64,000 bases of DNA, taken from positions 245,739-309,738 of the forward strand of contig NZ_JAUCYU010000006.1 in the NCBI RefSeq assembly GCF_030373445.1, written 5' to 3'. Origin of the DNA: Roseovarius sp. GTDB taxonomy: Bacteria > Pseudomonadota > Alphaproteobacteria > Rhodobacterales > Rhodobacteraceae. Below the pieces are notes generated by a model that saw only the letters and a list, made by a program, of their open reading frames with translations, made no database searches and had not been told where the DNA came from. Positions 52,326 through 61,731 of this stretch are shown here, piece by piece. Each line of letters opens with the position of its first letter. Position 1 is the stretch's first letter. Position numbers and translations under genes: made by a program.

Positions 52326-54699
52326 GGCGCGGCGCACCGTCATCATCGGCGGCGGGGCGGTGGGCCTGTCTCTGGCCTATCACCTGGCCCGGCGGGGGGC
52401 CGAAAACGTGCTACTGCTGGAACGCAGCCAGTTGACCTCGGGCACCAGCTGGCATGCCGCCGGCATCGTCGGGCCGCTCAGGGCCACGCCCAACATGACC
52501 CGTCTGGCGATGTATGCCAGCGAGCTGTTCCCGAGATTGGAAACGGAGACGGGCCTATCCACCGGCTATCGCGTCACCGGCGGCTACTGGCTGGCGCAGG
52601 TTCCCGAGCGGATGGACGAACTGCACCGCATTGCCGCGCTGGGGCGGCATTTCGGACTGTCGCCGGATATGATCACGCCCGACACCCTCCGCGCAGCCCT
52701 CCCCTGCCTGTCGACCGACCATTTGCACGGTGTCATGGCCGTGGCCGAGGATGCCAGCGTCAACCCTGTCGACCTGTGTATGGCCTACGCCCGTGCGGCA
52801 AGATCCAATGGCGTCGAAATCCGCGAAAACACCGGTGTGAGCCGGCTTTTGACCGAAGGCGACCGGGTGCGTGGGGTGGTGCTTGACGACGGCCCCGAGT
52901 TTCACGCAGACCAGATCGCGCTTTGCTGTGGCGCATGGTCGAAGCGGCTGGCGGCAACCGCCGGCCTCGCCCTGCCCCTGCAACCGGTCGAGCATATGTA
53001 CGTGGTCACCGAGCCGCGGCAGGAATTCGACGGTTTCCCGGTGCTGCGCGACCTTGATTCAGGCGTCTACATCAAGGGGGATACCGGCAAGCTGGTCATC
53101 GGCGGGTTCGAGCCCGACGCCAAGTGCTGGAATCCCGAGGGGCCAGAGGGCAACCGGCCTTTCCTCGAACTGCCCGAGGACTGGGAACAGTTCACCCCCT
53201 TCATGGAGGCCGCGCTCAAGCTGGTCCCGGCTCTGGACCACACCGGTATCCAGCATTTCATGAATGGGCCCGAAAGCTTTACCAGCGATACGCGCCCGCT
53301 GATCGGCGCCGCGCCGGGGGTGGACGGGCTCTACGTCGCAGCCGGGATGAACTCGGTCGGGGTGATGTCCTCGGCCGGCGTGGGTCGGCTTCTGGCCGAC
53401 TGGATGGAAGACGGGCATCCGCCGATGGACGCGTGGGAGGTGGACGTCGCCCGGGCCGACCCGCTGGCGGCCACGTCCGCCCACATGGCGGAGCGGATGA
53501 AGGAGGCCGTGGCCGACCTCTTCACCCTGCACTGGCCCTACAAGCAGCCAAAGGCCGGCCGCGATCTGCGCCGCTCGCCCCTGCACGACCGGTGGCAGGC
53601 GCAGGGTGCGGTCTTCGGCCTGACCGCCGGGTGGGAGCGCGGGCTCTGGTTTGCCGAGACCGACGACGAGCACACCCTGCCCTATGCCACCGGCGATCAG
53701 CCGTGGTGGCCCCTCGCCGCACGCGAGGCGGCGCGGATGGAACGCGGCACGGTGCTGCTGGACCTCACGCCCTTCACCAAGCTACGGGTCGAAGGGGCCG
53801 GCGCGCTGGACCAACTCAACCGGCTCTGCCCGGCGCAACTGGACGTGGCCGAGGGGCGGGCCGTCTATACCCAGTTCCTCAACCCCCGCGGCGGCATAGA
53901 AGTCGAGGCAACCGTGACCCGGCGCGAGCCCGACCAGTTCGACATCACCACCGCCGCCGCGACCCGCTGGCGCGACCTTGCCTTTTTCCGCCGCGCGCTC
54001 GACGGCATGGCCGTGACGGACATGACCGAGGGTTTCTGCGTGATCGGCGTGATGGGCGCGGGTAGCCGCGACGCACTGCGCGCGCTCACCCCGGAATGGC
54101 CCGGCATGCCCTTCGGCCATGCCCGCGCCGTCACCGTGGCCGGTGTCGAGACCTTCGCGACCCGGCTGAGCTTCGTCGGCGAACTGGGCTGGGAGTTACG
54201 CGTGCGCAATGAAGATGCTCCGACACTCTTTGATGCCCTCATCGAAAGCGGTGCCCGCCCGATGGGGCATTATGCGCTCGACGGGTGCCGGATCGAGAAA
54301 GGCTTCGTCCATTGGGGCCATGATGTGGGCCCCGAGATCACCCCGCTCGAGGCGGGGCTGGGGTTCAATATCGACTGGTCGAAGGATTTCACCGGCAAAC
54401 CCGCACTGGAAGCGCAGCGCGGGCAACTTGCCCGCCGTCTCGTGCTCTGCGAGGTCGAGGGCGGTCCGCTCGTGCTTCATGACGAACCCGTGTGGGAAGA
54501 CGGCCGGATCGTCGGCCTTACCACCTCCGGTGCCCGTGGGCCGCGTACCGGGCTGACACTGGCCTTCGCGATGGTCGAGGTGACAGACGCCCCGATGACC
54601 GGGCGGCGCTTCGAGATCGAAATAGCCGGCCAGCGGTACCAAGCCAGACCATTGGCCCGCCCGCCCCATGACCCCGAAGGCAAAAGGATGCGCGCATGA
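52309..54699 (+). CDS. Dimethylglycine/sarcosine dehydrogenase-like FAD-GcvT protein 1
   Basis: The 796-residue protein has an FAD-dependent amine oxidoreductase half (about 8-400) and a GcvT-type folate-binding half (about 430-790). The FAD motif is 'TVIIGGGAVGLSLAYHLARR', and 'TSGTSWHAAGIVGPL' holds the His that attaches FAD covalently in dimethylglycine dehydrogenase. 'GELGWELRVRNEDAPTLFDA' is the GcvT signature. It oxidises N-methyl groups and passes formaldehyde to tetrahydrofolate. It overlaps mttB by 17 bases. Confidence 0.88.
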   Translation: MPTTSEARRTVIIGGGAVGLSLAYHLARRGAENVLLLERSQLTSGTSWHAAGIVGPLRATPNMTRLAMYASELFPRLETETGLSTGYRVTGGYWLAQVPERMDELHRIAALGRHFGLSPDMITPDTLRAALPCLSTDHLHGVMAVAEDASVNPVDLCMAYARAARSNGVEIRENTGVSRLLTEGDRVRGVVLDDGPEFHADQIALCCGAWSKRLAATAGLALPLQPVEHMYVVTEPRQEFDGFPVLRDLDSGVYIKGDTGKLVIGGFEPDAKCWNPEGPEGNRPFLELPEDWEQFTPFMEAALKLVPALDHTGIQHFMNGPESFTSDTRPLIGAAPGVDGLYVAAGMNSVGVMSSAGVGRLLADWMEDGHPPMDAWEVDVARADPLAATSAHMAERMKEAVADLFTLHWPYKQPKAGRDLRRSPLHDRWQAQGAVFGLTAGWERGLWFAETDDEHTLPYATGDQPWWPLAAREAARMERGTVLLDLTPFTKLRVEGAGALDQLNRLCPAQLDVAEGRAVYTQFLNPRGGIEVEATVTRREPDQFDITTAAATRWRDLAFFRRALDGMAVTDMTEGFCVIGVMGAGSRDALRALTPEWPGMPFGHARAVTVAGVETFATRLSFVGELGWELRVRNEDAPTLFDALIESGARPMGHYALDGCRIEKGFVHWGHDVGPEITPLEAGLGFNIDWSKDFTGKPALEAQRGQLARRLVLCEVEGGPLVLHDEPVWEDGRIVGLTTSGARGPRTGLTLAFAMVEVTDAPMTGRRFEIEIAGQRYQARPLARPPHDPEGKRMRA

Positions 54700-57107
54700 C
54701 CGACGTGCAGGTTCTCATCATCGGCGGCGGCGCGATGGGCGTGTCGCTGGCCTATCACCTGGGCAAGGCTGGCTGGTCCGACGTGGTTCTGACCGAGAAG
54801 AACGACCTGACCCATGGGTCCACGTGGCACGCGGCGGGGCTTTGCACGCATTTCGCCCATAACGCGACCATCCAGGAATTGCGCGCCACCTCCGTGCGGC
54901 TTTACCGCGATATTCTGCCGGAAGAAACAGGTCAGAACTGCGGTTTCCACCGGTCCGGCGCAATGCGGGTAACCCGCAACCCGGACAGGATGGACGAGTT
55001 TCGCCATGTTGCAGGCTTGTCTGATTTCACAGGTTACCCACTGGAAGTGCTGACGCCGGAACGTATCGCCGAGTTGCACCCGTTGGCGCGGCTCGATGGC
55101 CTGTTGGGCGGGATATACGAACCCGATGACGGCCATGTCGACCCGACCCTCGCGACGCAGGCCATGGCCGAAGGCGCGAAGGCGCGCGGCGTCAGGTTCC
55201 TCCGGCAAAATCCGGTGATGTCGATCACTCGCGAGGACGGCATCTGGCGCGTGGAAACGCCGAAAGAGACATTCCGCGCCCAGCATCTCGTCAACGCCGC
55301 CGGCACCTGGGGATGGGAGATCGGGCACATGATGGGCCTCAACATTCCGTCAGTTCCCGTGCTGCACCAGTATCTCGTTACCGATACGGTGCCAGCGGTT
55401 GCCGACCGGATCGCGCAAGGCCTGCCCGAGCTGCCCATCATCCGCGACCCAGAGGAAAGCTGGTACGTCCGGCAGGAACGTGACGGGCTGATCCTCGGCC
55501 CCTACGAGAAGGAAGCACAGGTCTGGTCGGTCGACGGTGTGCCGCCCGAATTCGGCGCCGACCTGATGCCGCCCGACCTCGACCGGGTGGAGCATATCAT
55601 CGAGGCGGCCATGGCCCGCGTGCCGGCGCTGGAAACCGGCGGGGTCAAGTCGGTCATCAACGGCCCGATCACGTTTACGCCCGATGCCAACCCTCTGATC
55701 GGCCCCGCGCACGGGGTCGAGAATGGCTGGCTGCTGACGGGCTCGTCGATGGGGGTGATGGAGGGCGGCGGCGCGGGATGGTTCCTGGCCCACTGGATGA
55801 CCCACGGCGCGCCGCCGATGGATGCGCTCGCCGTAGACTCGCGCCGCTTCGGGCCATGGGCCGACCGCGAGTACCGCGTCGCCAAGGCCATCGAGTGTTT
55901 CGGCCTGCAATTCGGCGTGCATTACCCGTTCGAAGAGCGCCCCGCCGGCCGAAACCTGCGCCTGTCGCCGCTGCATGACCGGATGCTGGCCCGCGGCGCG
56001 GTGATGGGCGCGGCCCATGGGTGGGAACGGCCCAACTGGTTCTCCGACACGCCCGGCGACGTGGCCCATGAAAGCTTCCAGCGCACCAACTGGTTCGACC
56101 CGGTCGTGCGCGAGGTCGAAGGCCTCACCAACCGGGTGGCACTGGCCGATCTGTCAGTTTTCTCCAAGTTCGAGGTCACTGGCCCGGGCACGGCCGACTT
56201 CCTCGACACGCTCGGCGCCAACCGCCTTCCTGCCCTGGGCCGTGTCGGGCTGATCCATACGCTCACCCCCGTGGGCGGCGTCGCCTCGGAATTCACCGTC
56301 GCGCGGCTGGCGGAGGACGCGGCCTACCTGACCAGCGCCGCCGCGGCGGAAGAGATGGATCACGACCTGCTCAGAGCTCACGCCGCCCGCCACGACGTCC
56401 GCCTGCGCAACGTCACCGAAGAGATCGGCGTGATCGGCCTGATGGGCCCGCAATCCCGCGCGGTCCTGGCCTCGGTCTGCGATGCCGACCTCACCGACGG
56501 CTTCCCCTGGCTCACCGTGCGGGAGATCACGGTCGCAGATGTCACCGTTCGCGCGCTTCGGGTCTCCTATGTCGGCGAACTGGGCTGGGAGCTTCATGCC
56601 CGCGCCGCCGACCTGCCCCGGCTGTTCGACGCGCTGGAGGCGGCCGGCCAACCTCACGGGATCGGCCTATATGGTGCCTACGCGGCCAACGCCATGCGGC
56701 TCGAGAAGGGCTACCGGGCCTGGGGCAGTGACCTGACGACCGAGCGCACACCGGACGAGGCGGGCCTTGGCTCCCTGATCCGCACCGAGGACCGCGACTT
56801 CCCCGGCCGCGAGCACCTTTTGCAGCGCATGGAGAGCCCCGACCGCTGGGAGATGGTGCTGCTCCGCCTCGAGAGCGGTACGCTCGACCCGTTTTATGCC
56901 CATACCGTGCGCCACGAAGGCCGGCCCGTCGGCATCGTCACCTCAGGCGCCCACGGCCACCGTACCGGCCTGACACTGGCGCTGGCCTACCTGCGCACCC
57001 GCGGCCTGCGCGAGGGCCTGACCGTCGATATCCTGGACCAGCGCTTCGACGCCAACGTGCTCGACCGCCCGCCCTTCGACCCCGACAACACCCGACTGCG
57101 ATCCTGA
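54696..57107 (+). CDS. Dimethylglycine/sarcosine dehydrogenase-like FAD-GcvT protein 2
   Basis: The 803-residue protein repeats the architecture of its upstream neighbour: 'VLIIGGGAMGVSLAYHLGKA' for FAD, 'LTHGSTWHAAGLCTHFAHN' with the flavinylation His, and the GcvT half from about 440 with 'GELGWELHARAADLPRLFDA'. It differs enough to suggest a distinct methylated amine substrate or a sequential step. The start overlaps the previous stop (ATGA), so both are translated together. Confidence 0.88.
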   Translation: MTDVQVLIIGGGAMGVSLAYHLGKAGWSDVVLTEKNDLTHGSTWHAAGLCTHFAHNATIQELRATSVRLYRDILPEETGQNCGFHRSGAMRVTRNPDRMDEFRHVAGLSDFTGYPLEVLTPERIAELHPLARLDGLLGGIYEPDDGHVDPTLATQAMAEGAKARGVRFLRQNPVMSITREDGIWRVETPKETFRAQHLVNAAGTWGWEIGHMMGLNIPSVPVLHQYLVTDTVPAVADRIAQGLPELPIIRDPEESWYVRQERDGLILGPYEKEAQVWSVDGVPPEFGADLMPPDLDRVEHIIEAAMARVPALETGGVKSVINGPITFTPDANPLIGPAHGVENGWLLTGSSMGVMEGGGAGWFLAHWMTHGAPPMDALAVDSRRFGPWADREYRVAKAIECFGLQFGVHYPFEERPAGRNLRLSPLHDRMLARGAVMGAAHGWERPNWFSDTPGDVAHESFQRTNWFDPVVREVEGLTNRVALADLSVFSKFEVTGPGTADFLDTLGANRLPALGRVGLIHTLTPVGGVASEFTVARLAEDAAYLTSAAAAEEMDHDLLRAHAARHDVRLRNVTEEIGVIGLMGPQSRAVLASVCDADLTDGFPWLTVREITVADVTVRALRVSYVGELGWELHARAADLPRLFDALEAAGQPHGIGLYGAYAANAMRLEKGYRAWGSDLTTERTPDEAGLGSLIRTEDRDFPGREHLLQRMESPDRWEMVLLRLESGTLDPFYAHTVRHEGRPVGIVTSGAHGHRTGLTLALAYLRTRGLREGLTVDILDQRFDANVLDRPPFDPDNTRLRS

Positions 57108-57119
57108 AGGAGAGATGAG

Positions 57120-58430
57120 ATGACAGAGCTTGCCACCGACTGGAGCACGGAAGGCACGGCCCGCCGCCGCGACACTTATTATGCCGCGACGCTGAAGAAA
57201 TTCGTGCCCTTTCGCGACCCGATCGTCTTCAAGAAGGGTTCGATGCAGTATCTGTGGGACGCTGAGGACAACAAGTATATCGACCTGCTGGGCATGAATG
57301 TCTGCATTTCGGTCGGCCACTCCCACCCGACGGTCGTGAAGGCGGCACAGGCACAGGCGGCCGAGCTGACCCATTGCACCACGATGTTCTACCACCCGGT
57401 GCCCGCCCACCTGGCCGAGGAGCTTGTCGAAACCCTCCCGAAGGGGCCCGACTGGGTCGTGCATTTCTGCAATTCCGGCGCCGAGGCGATCGACCTCGCC
57501 ATGACCATCGCCCGCACCCACACCGGCAATCTCGACCTGCTGGCGCTGCGCACCGCCTATCACGGGCCCACCGCGGCGGCACAATCCGTCACCGGCATTT
57601 CCGGCTGGCGCCATCCCGGTATGCCGGGCAACGTGGCCTTCGTGGCCGAACCCAACCAGTATCGCGGCATCTTCGGCGAGAACGCGGGCGCCGCGCCCTA
57701 TCTCGACGAGATTGATCGCACCATCGCCACCGCCACCAACGGGCGACTGGCTGGCATGCTGGTGGAGTCGGTGCAGGGCTACGGCGGCATCATCCCGATG
57801 CCCGAGGGCTACATGTCCGGCGCGGCCGAGCGGGTGCGCGCGGCCGGCGGCCTCTACATCGCCGACGAGGTGCAATCGGGCTTCGGCCGAACCGGCGACA
57901 ACATGTGGGGGTTCGAGGCCGACGGTGTGATCCCCGACATCATCGTCATGGCCAAGGGCATCGGCAACGGTTTCCCACTCGCCGCCGTGGTGACGAAGCG
58001 CGAGATCGCCGAACCGATGGCCGAAAAGTTCCTTTTCCACACATACGGTGCCAACCCGACCAGTTGCGCGGCGGGCCGGGCAGTGCTTCAGGTGATGCGC
58101 GAGGAGAAGGTTCAGCTCAACGCCCGCACCGTCGGGGCGGCCCTTCTCGAACGGCTGCAGGACCTGAAGCAGAAACACGAGGCCATCGGCGACGTGCGCG
58201 GCCGCGGGTTGATGCTGGCCATCGAAATGGTCAAGGACCGCAATACAAAGGAGCCCGACCGGGAGACGACCTCGGCCGTGTTCGAGGCCTGTCGCGAAAG
58301 CCGGCTGATCCTGTCGAAATCCGGGCCGACACAGTCGGTTCTTCGGATGGTGCCGCCGATGTGCCTGTCTCTCGACGATGTCGACGAGGTGGCCGACGGG
58401 CTCGACCGGGCTTTCTCGGCCCTGGGCTGA
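57120..58430 (+). CDS. Class III aminotransferase (AGXT2-like)
   Basis: The 436-residue PLP enzyme has 'GSMQYLWDAEDNKYIDLLG', 'HFCNSGAEAIDLAMTIARTH', 'GGLYIADEVQSGFGRTG' (about 245) and the PLP lysine in 'DIIVMAKGIGNGFPLAAVV' (about 278). It resembles alanine-glyoxylate aminotransferase 2-type enzymes that use amines and glyoxylate or pyruvate. It follows the second FAD protein by 12 bases and closes the methylated-amine operon. Confidence 0.88.
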   Translation: MTELATDWSTEGTARRRDTYYAATLKKFVPFRDPIVFKKGSMQYLWDAEDNKYIDLLGMNVCISVGHSHPTVVKAAQAQAAELTHCTTMFYHPVPAHLAEELVETLPKGPDWVVHFCNSGAEAIDLAMTIARTHTGNLDLLALRTAYHGPTAAAQSVTGISGWRHPGMPGNVAFVAEPNQYRGIFGENAGAAPYLDEIDRTIATATNGRLAGMLVESVQGYGGIIPMPEGYMSGAAERVRAAGGLYIADEVQSGFGRTGDNMWGFEADGVIPDIIVMAKGIGNGFPLAAVVTKREIAEPMAEKFLFHTYGANPTSCAAGRAVLQVMREEKVQLNARTVGAALLERLQDLKQKHEAIGDVRGRGLMLAIEMVKDRNTKEPDRETTSAVFEACRESRLILSKSGPTQSVLRMVPPMCLSLDDVDEVADGLDRAFSALG

Positions 58431-58452
58431 GCCGGCCGAACAGAACGGTCGG

Positions 58453-60300
58453 CTAGGCCGCCTGCCCGTCGGTGAATTGCAGCCGGGCCAGCCGGGCGTA
58501 GAGTCCGTCCTCGGCCACCAGGCTGTCATGGGTCCCCTCGGCGGCAATCCGGCCCTGATCCATCACGATGATCCGGTCGGCCTTCTTCACCGTGGCCAGC
58601 CGGTGTGCCACGATGATCGTGGTGCAGCGGCGCGCCATCCTGTCCACCGCGTCCTGTACCGCCCGTTCGCTTTCGGCGTCGAGCGCGCTGGTTGCCTCGT
58701 CGAGCAGCAGAACCGGAGCGTCGCGCAGGATCGCGCGGGCGATGGCAATGCGCTGTTTCTGCCCGCCCGACAACATTACCCCTCGTTCGCCGACATAGGT
58801 GTCGTAGCCGTCCGGCAGGGCGGCGACGAAGTCATGCGCAGCGGCGGCCCTGGCGGCAGCCTCGACCTCTTCATCCGAGGCATCCAGCCGACCGAACCGA
58901 ATGTTCTCGCGCGCGGACGCGGCGAAGATCACCGGGTCCTGCGGCACCAGCGCCAGCGCCTTGCGAAACTCCGGCCGCGCCATCTCGTTCAGCGGCACGC
59001 CGTCGAGGGTCACTGTGCCGGACTCCGGGTCGTAGAAGCGCAGGATCATCTGGATGATCGTGGTCTTCCCCGCCCCCGACGGGCCGACGATGGCCACCGT
59101 CTCGCCCGGCGCGATCGACAGGCTGAGATGGTCAAGCGCCGCGGTCTGCGGGCGCGATGGGTAGGTGAAACTCACATCGTGGAAACCGATCGCCCCCTGC
59201 ACGCTTTCCGGGAGGCTACGGGGCTCGGCCGGATCCTGAACCGCGTCCTCGGACCTCAGCAATTCGATCAGCCTCTCGGTCGCCCCGGCGGCGCGCTGCA
59301 GCTCGCCCCAGATTTCCGACAGCGCGGCCACCGCACCGGCCACCATGACCGAATAGATCACGAACTGCACCAGCGTCCCCACGCTCATGCCGCCAGCCCG
59401 AACGTCGCGCGCACCGATCCACAGCACGCAGACCACTCCGGTGAAGACGAGGAAAATGACGATGATCGTCATGAGGGCGCGGGTCGAGATGCGGCGGCGG
59501 GCCGAGGCATAGCTTTCCTCGGTCACCTCGCCAAAACGGTCGCGGCTCGCGCCTTCATGGGTGAAGGCCTGCACCGTCTGGACACTGGTCAGGGCTTCCG
59601 AAGCATTTCCGGAACTCCGCGCGATCCAGTCCTGGTTCTCGCGGCTGAGATGCCGAAGGCGGCGCCCGAGCGTCAGGATCGGGACGATGATCACCGGCAC
59701 GATCAACAGGACCATCAGCGTGAGTTTGGTCGAGGTGACAAGCATCAGCGCAAGTCCGCCCGCGAAGATCAGCAGGTTGCGCAGCGCGATCGACACGGAG
59801 GACCCGATCACCGACAGGATCAACGTGGTGTCCGTTGTGATCCGGCTCAGCACCTCGCCGGTCATGATGTTTTCGAAATAGGCCGGGCTCATACCGATCA
59901 CACGGCCGAAGACGGCCTTGCGAATGTCAGCCACCACCCGCTCGCCCAGCCTTGAAACAAGGGCGTAACGAAGCCCAGTGCCAATGGCCAACAGACCGGC
60001 GATGACGATCGCGGCCATGAAGTACCTGTCAAGCAGCGCGCCGTCTTCGGCACGGAAATTGTCCACCACCCGGCGCACCGCCATGGGCAGGATGAGCGAG
60101 ACGGTAGCGGTCAGGATCAGGGCCAGCACCGCCGCACCGGCGAGCATCTTGTAGGGTTTCATGAACGGCCAAAGTTCGGCAAGTGAGCCCACGCTCCTGG
60201 ACTTGTCCCGTTCGATCCGATCCGCGCCGTTTTCGGCCCTGCGCACCATTTTCTGCCCTCGTATCTCGCTTTCCGGGCTTCTTGACCGGACGATGCTCAT
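58453..60300 (-). CDS. ABC exporter, fused membrane and ATPase domains
   Basis: The 615-residue protein has a six-helix membrane domain (about 40-340) and an ATP-binding domain with Walker A 'AIVGPSGAGKTTIIQMIL' (about 410), signature 'VMLSGGQKQRIAIARAIL' (about 510) and Walker B 'APVLLLDEATSALD'. It is a half-transporter of the MsbA/ABCB type, probably exporting a lipid, peptide or drug as a homodimer. It is transcribed towards the methylated-amine cluster and is probably unrelated to it. Confidence 0.92.
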   Translation of the reverse strand: MSIVRSRSPESEIRGQKMVRRAENGADRIERDKSRSVGSLAELWPFMKPYKMLAGAAVLALILTATVSLILPMAVRRVVDNFRAEDGALLDRYFMAAIVIAGLLAIGTGLRYALVSRLGERVVADIRKAVFGRVIGMSPAYFENIMTGEVLSRITTDTTLILSVIGSSVSIALRNLLIFAGGLALMLVTSTKLTLMVLLIVPVIIVPILTLGRRLRHLSRENQDWIARSSGNASEALTSVQTVQAFTHEGASRDRFGEVTEESYASARRRISTRALMTIIVIFLVFTGVVCVLWIGARDVRAGGMSVGTLVQFVIYSVMVAGAVAALSEIWGELQRAAGATERLIELLRSEDAVQDPAEPRSLPESVQGAIGFHDVSFTYPSRPQTAALDHLSLSIAPGETVAIVGPSGAGKTTIIQMILRFYDPESGTVTLDGVPLNEMARPEFRKALALVPQDPVIFAASARENIRFGRLDASDEEVEAAARAAAAHDFVAALPDGYDTYVGERGVMLSGGQKQRIAIARAILRDAPVLLLDEATSALDAESERAVQDAVDRMARRCTTIIVAHRLATVKKADRIIVMDQGRIAAEGTHDSLVAEDGLYARLARLQFTDGQAA

Positions 60301-60469
60301 GGGTCAAGGCCTCTTGCCATCGCCGGCCAATGGGCCGCACCCGGAACACGGACGGCAACGCCCGGCCGACCTTGAATGGAACAGAAAGCGGACTGGGGGG
60401 GGAAGTCGTCAAAATGCGCCGATCCAGCAGCGGGCCGGACAGCGCAGAACACACTTACTCGAGCAGACC

Positions 60470-60513
60470 TGGAGCGGGCGACGGGAATCGAACCCGTATC
60501 ATCAGCTTGGAAG
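60470..60513 (-). pseudogene. Duplicated 3' half of tRNA-Gly (likely attachment-site remnant)
   Basis: These 44 bases are identical to the anticodon-to-CCA half of the intact tRNA-Gly at 60608-60680, then identity stops at once. Only the 3' half is present. A duplicated tRNA 3' half is the footprint left by tyrosine-recombinase integration at the tRNA anticodon loop. The stretch between (60514-60607) is AT-rich and non-coding, and contains TTGTCGG twice, 11 bases apart (60578 and 60589). Confidence 0.8.
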
Positions 60514-60607
60514 ACAGATGCGAAGTCTGAGATTTATTTCATGATTTCAAATACTAAATCAACACATTGGGAGGCATTTGTCGGCAGATTGTCGGAAAAG
60601 AATTTTT

Positions 60608-60680
60608 GGAGCGGGCGACGGGAATCGAACCCGTATCATCAGCTTGGAAGGCTGAGGTCTTACCATTACACAACGCCCGC
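60608..60680 (-). tRNA. tRNA-Gly (anticodon TCC)
   Basis: The minus strand begins GCGGGCG and closes with CGCCCGC-T-CCA. The anticodon loop is CTTCCAA (anticodon TCC) and the T loop ACGGGTTCGATTCCCGT. CCA is encoded. It decodes GGA and GGG. A duplicate of its 3' half lies 95 bases beyond its CCA end. Confidence 0.95.
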
Positions 60681-60693
60681 TCAACACTGGAGA

Positions 60694-60722
60694 CCAATAT
60701 TTCATGCAGATAAAAGGGTCAA
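60694..60722 (-). promoter_or_regulatory. Sigma-70 promoter of tRNA-Gly
   Basis: On the minus strand TTGACC (60722-60717) is followed, after exactly 17 bases, by TATTGG (60699-60694), 14 bases before the tRNA start. Both hexamers are reasonable matches to consensus for a stable-RNA promoter. Confidence 0.55.
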
Positions 60723-60898
60723 GGGCCACGTCGAGAACCGCCAGGACATGATGTCCGGAAAAAACTGAACGCTGCTTTGCCTCCTGCCGTGGCAGTAAAT
60801 CGGGTAAGCCCAACGCTATTCTTTAAGGCCGAGTAAGCTTTCGAAGTTGCGAGCAGTGTCGGCTTGCGCTCGCGTACTTACTTTTTCCTTATTCACCC

Positions 60899-61540
60899 AT
60901 GCTTCCTAAGTCTCGAAATCAAATTATGATGAGGGTATCATCGACGAAACACGCAAAACGCCGAGCGACCATGGCTGACTGGGCAGAGCACACTGGCCAA
61001 AACGTTTTTGAAATGTTGAATGCCAATGGCGGACCGGACTTCTGGTTGCGCCGCATAACCTGGGGCGCGACATGCGCTCGAGTAATTGCGGTTGGGAGGT
61101 TTACCGGGCCGCCCCCGTACTTCGGTAATCCCTCTATACTGATGGACGTCTACAAGCTTGACGGAACCCTTAAGGACGCCCTTGTTCCCATCCGGGCTCC
61201 AGGAACCTATAGGACATGGCGTTGGATATCAGTACCGTCTTGGGTTGGCACGGTGAACTTACGAAGTCTTGACGACCCTAGGATCAAGGAGGCACTCTAC
61301 AAGCTGGACAAGAAGCGCCATAAACTTCCGGGTATGAGGTATGCCCGAAGCGAAAGTAACGTCGCTTCCTCTAGCTCCAGTACACAGGTGAAAACTTCCC
61401 TGACAGTTCCTTTTGCCAGAAAGGATGAAGCTAAGCGTCTTGGTGCTCGCTGGGATCCTGAAGCCAGGACTTGGTGGTTGCCATCGGATGCGCAGAGTGC
61501 CTTGCAGAAGGCGCGCGCAGCCGGCTTTCTCTCCGATTAA
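60899..61540 (+). CDS. Hypothetical protein with C-terminal DUF5710 domain
   Basis: The 213-residue protein has an unrecognised N-terminal part (to about 140) and a C-terminal domain 'VPFARKDEAKRLGARWDPEA' with 'RTWWLPSD' that matches DUF5710, a small domain found in many plasmid- and phage-borne replication or processing proteins. A Ser-rich linker joins them. Base composition is less GC-rich than the rest of the window. The true start is uncertain; ATG 60971 ('MADWAEHTGQNVFEML') is an alternative with a better ribosome context. Confidence 0.55.
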   Translation: MLPKSRNQIMMRVSSTKHAKRRATMADWAEHTGQNVFEMLNANGGPDFWLRRITWGATCARVIAVGRFTGPPPYFGNPSILMDVYKLDGTLKDALVPIRAPGTYRTWRWISVPSWVGTVNLRSLDDPRIKEALYKLDKKRHKLPGMRYARSESNVASSSSSTQVKTSLTVPFARKDEAKRLGARWDPEARTWWLPSDAQSALQKARAAGFLSD

Positions 61541-61731
61541 GCGCAAAACCCAGTGACAGCCGGACGCTCAGTCAGCAGCTGGCCCGAACCCGCCGTTCAT
61601 CGCACCCAAAACCGCCGCAGCGCAGCTTTCGCATTGCCGCCGTTCGTGGAGATTGCTGCAGTTACATCTCCGCAATGACTGGATCGCGTCATATTCATCG
61701 ATTAGATGCATTTTGGCTTGAGACTTGACGT

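Noticed and set aside
60161..60768. Open frames over the tRNA-Gly region
   Set aside because: They read through the tRNA and its fragment and carry no recognised domain.
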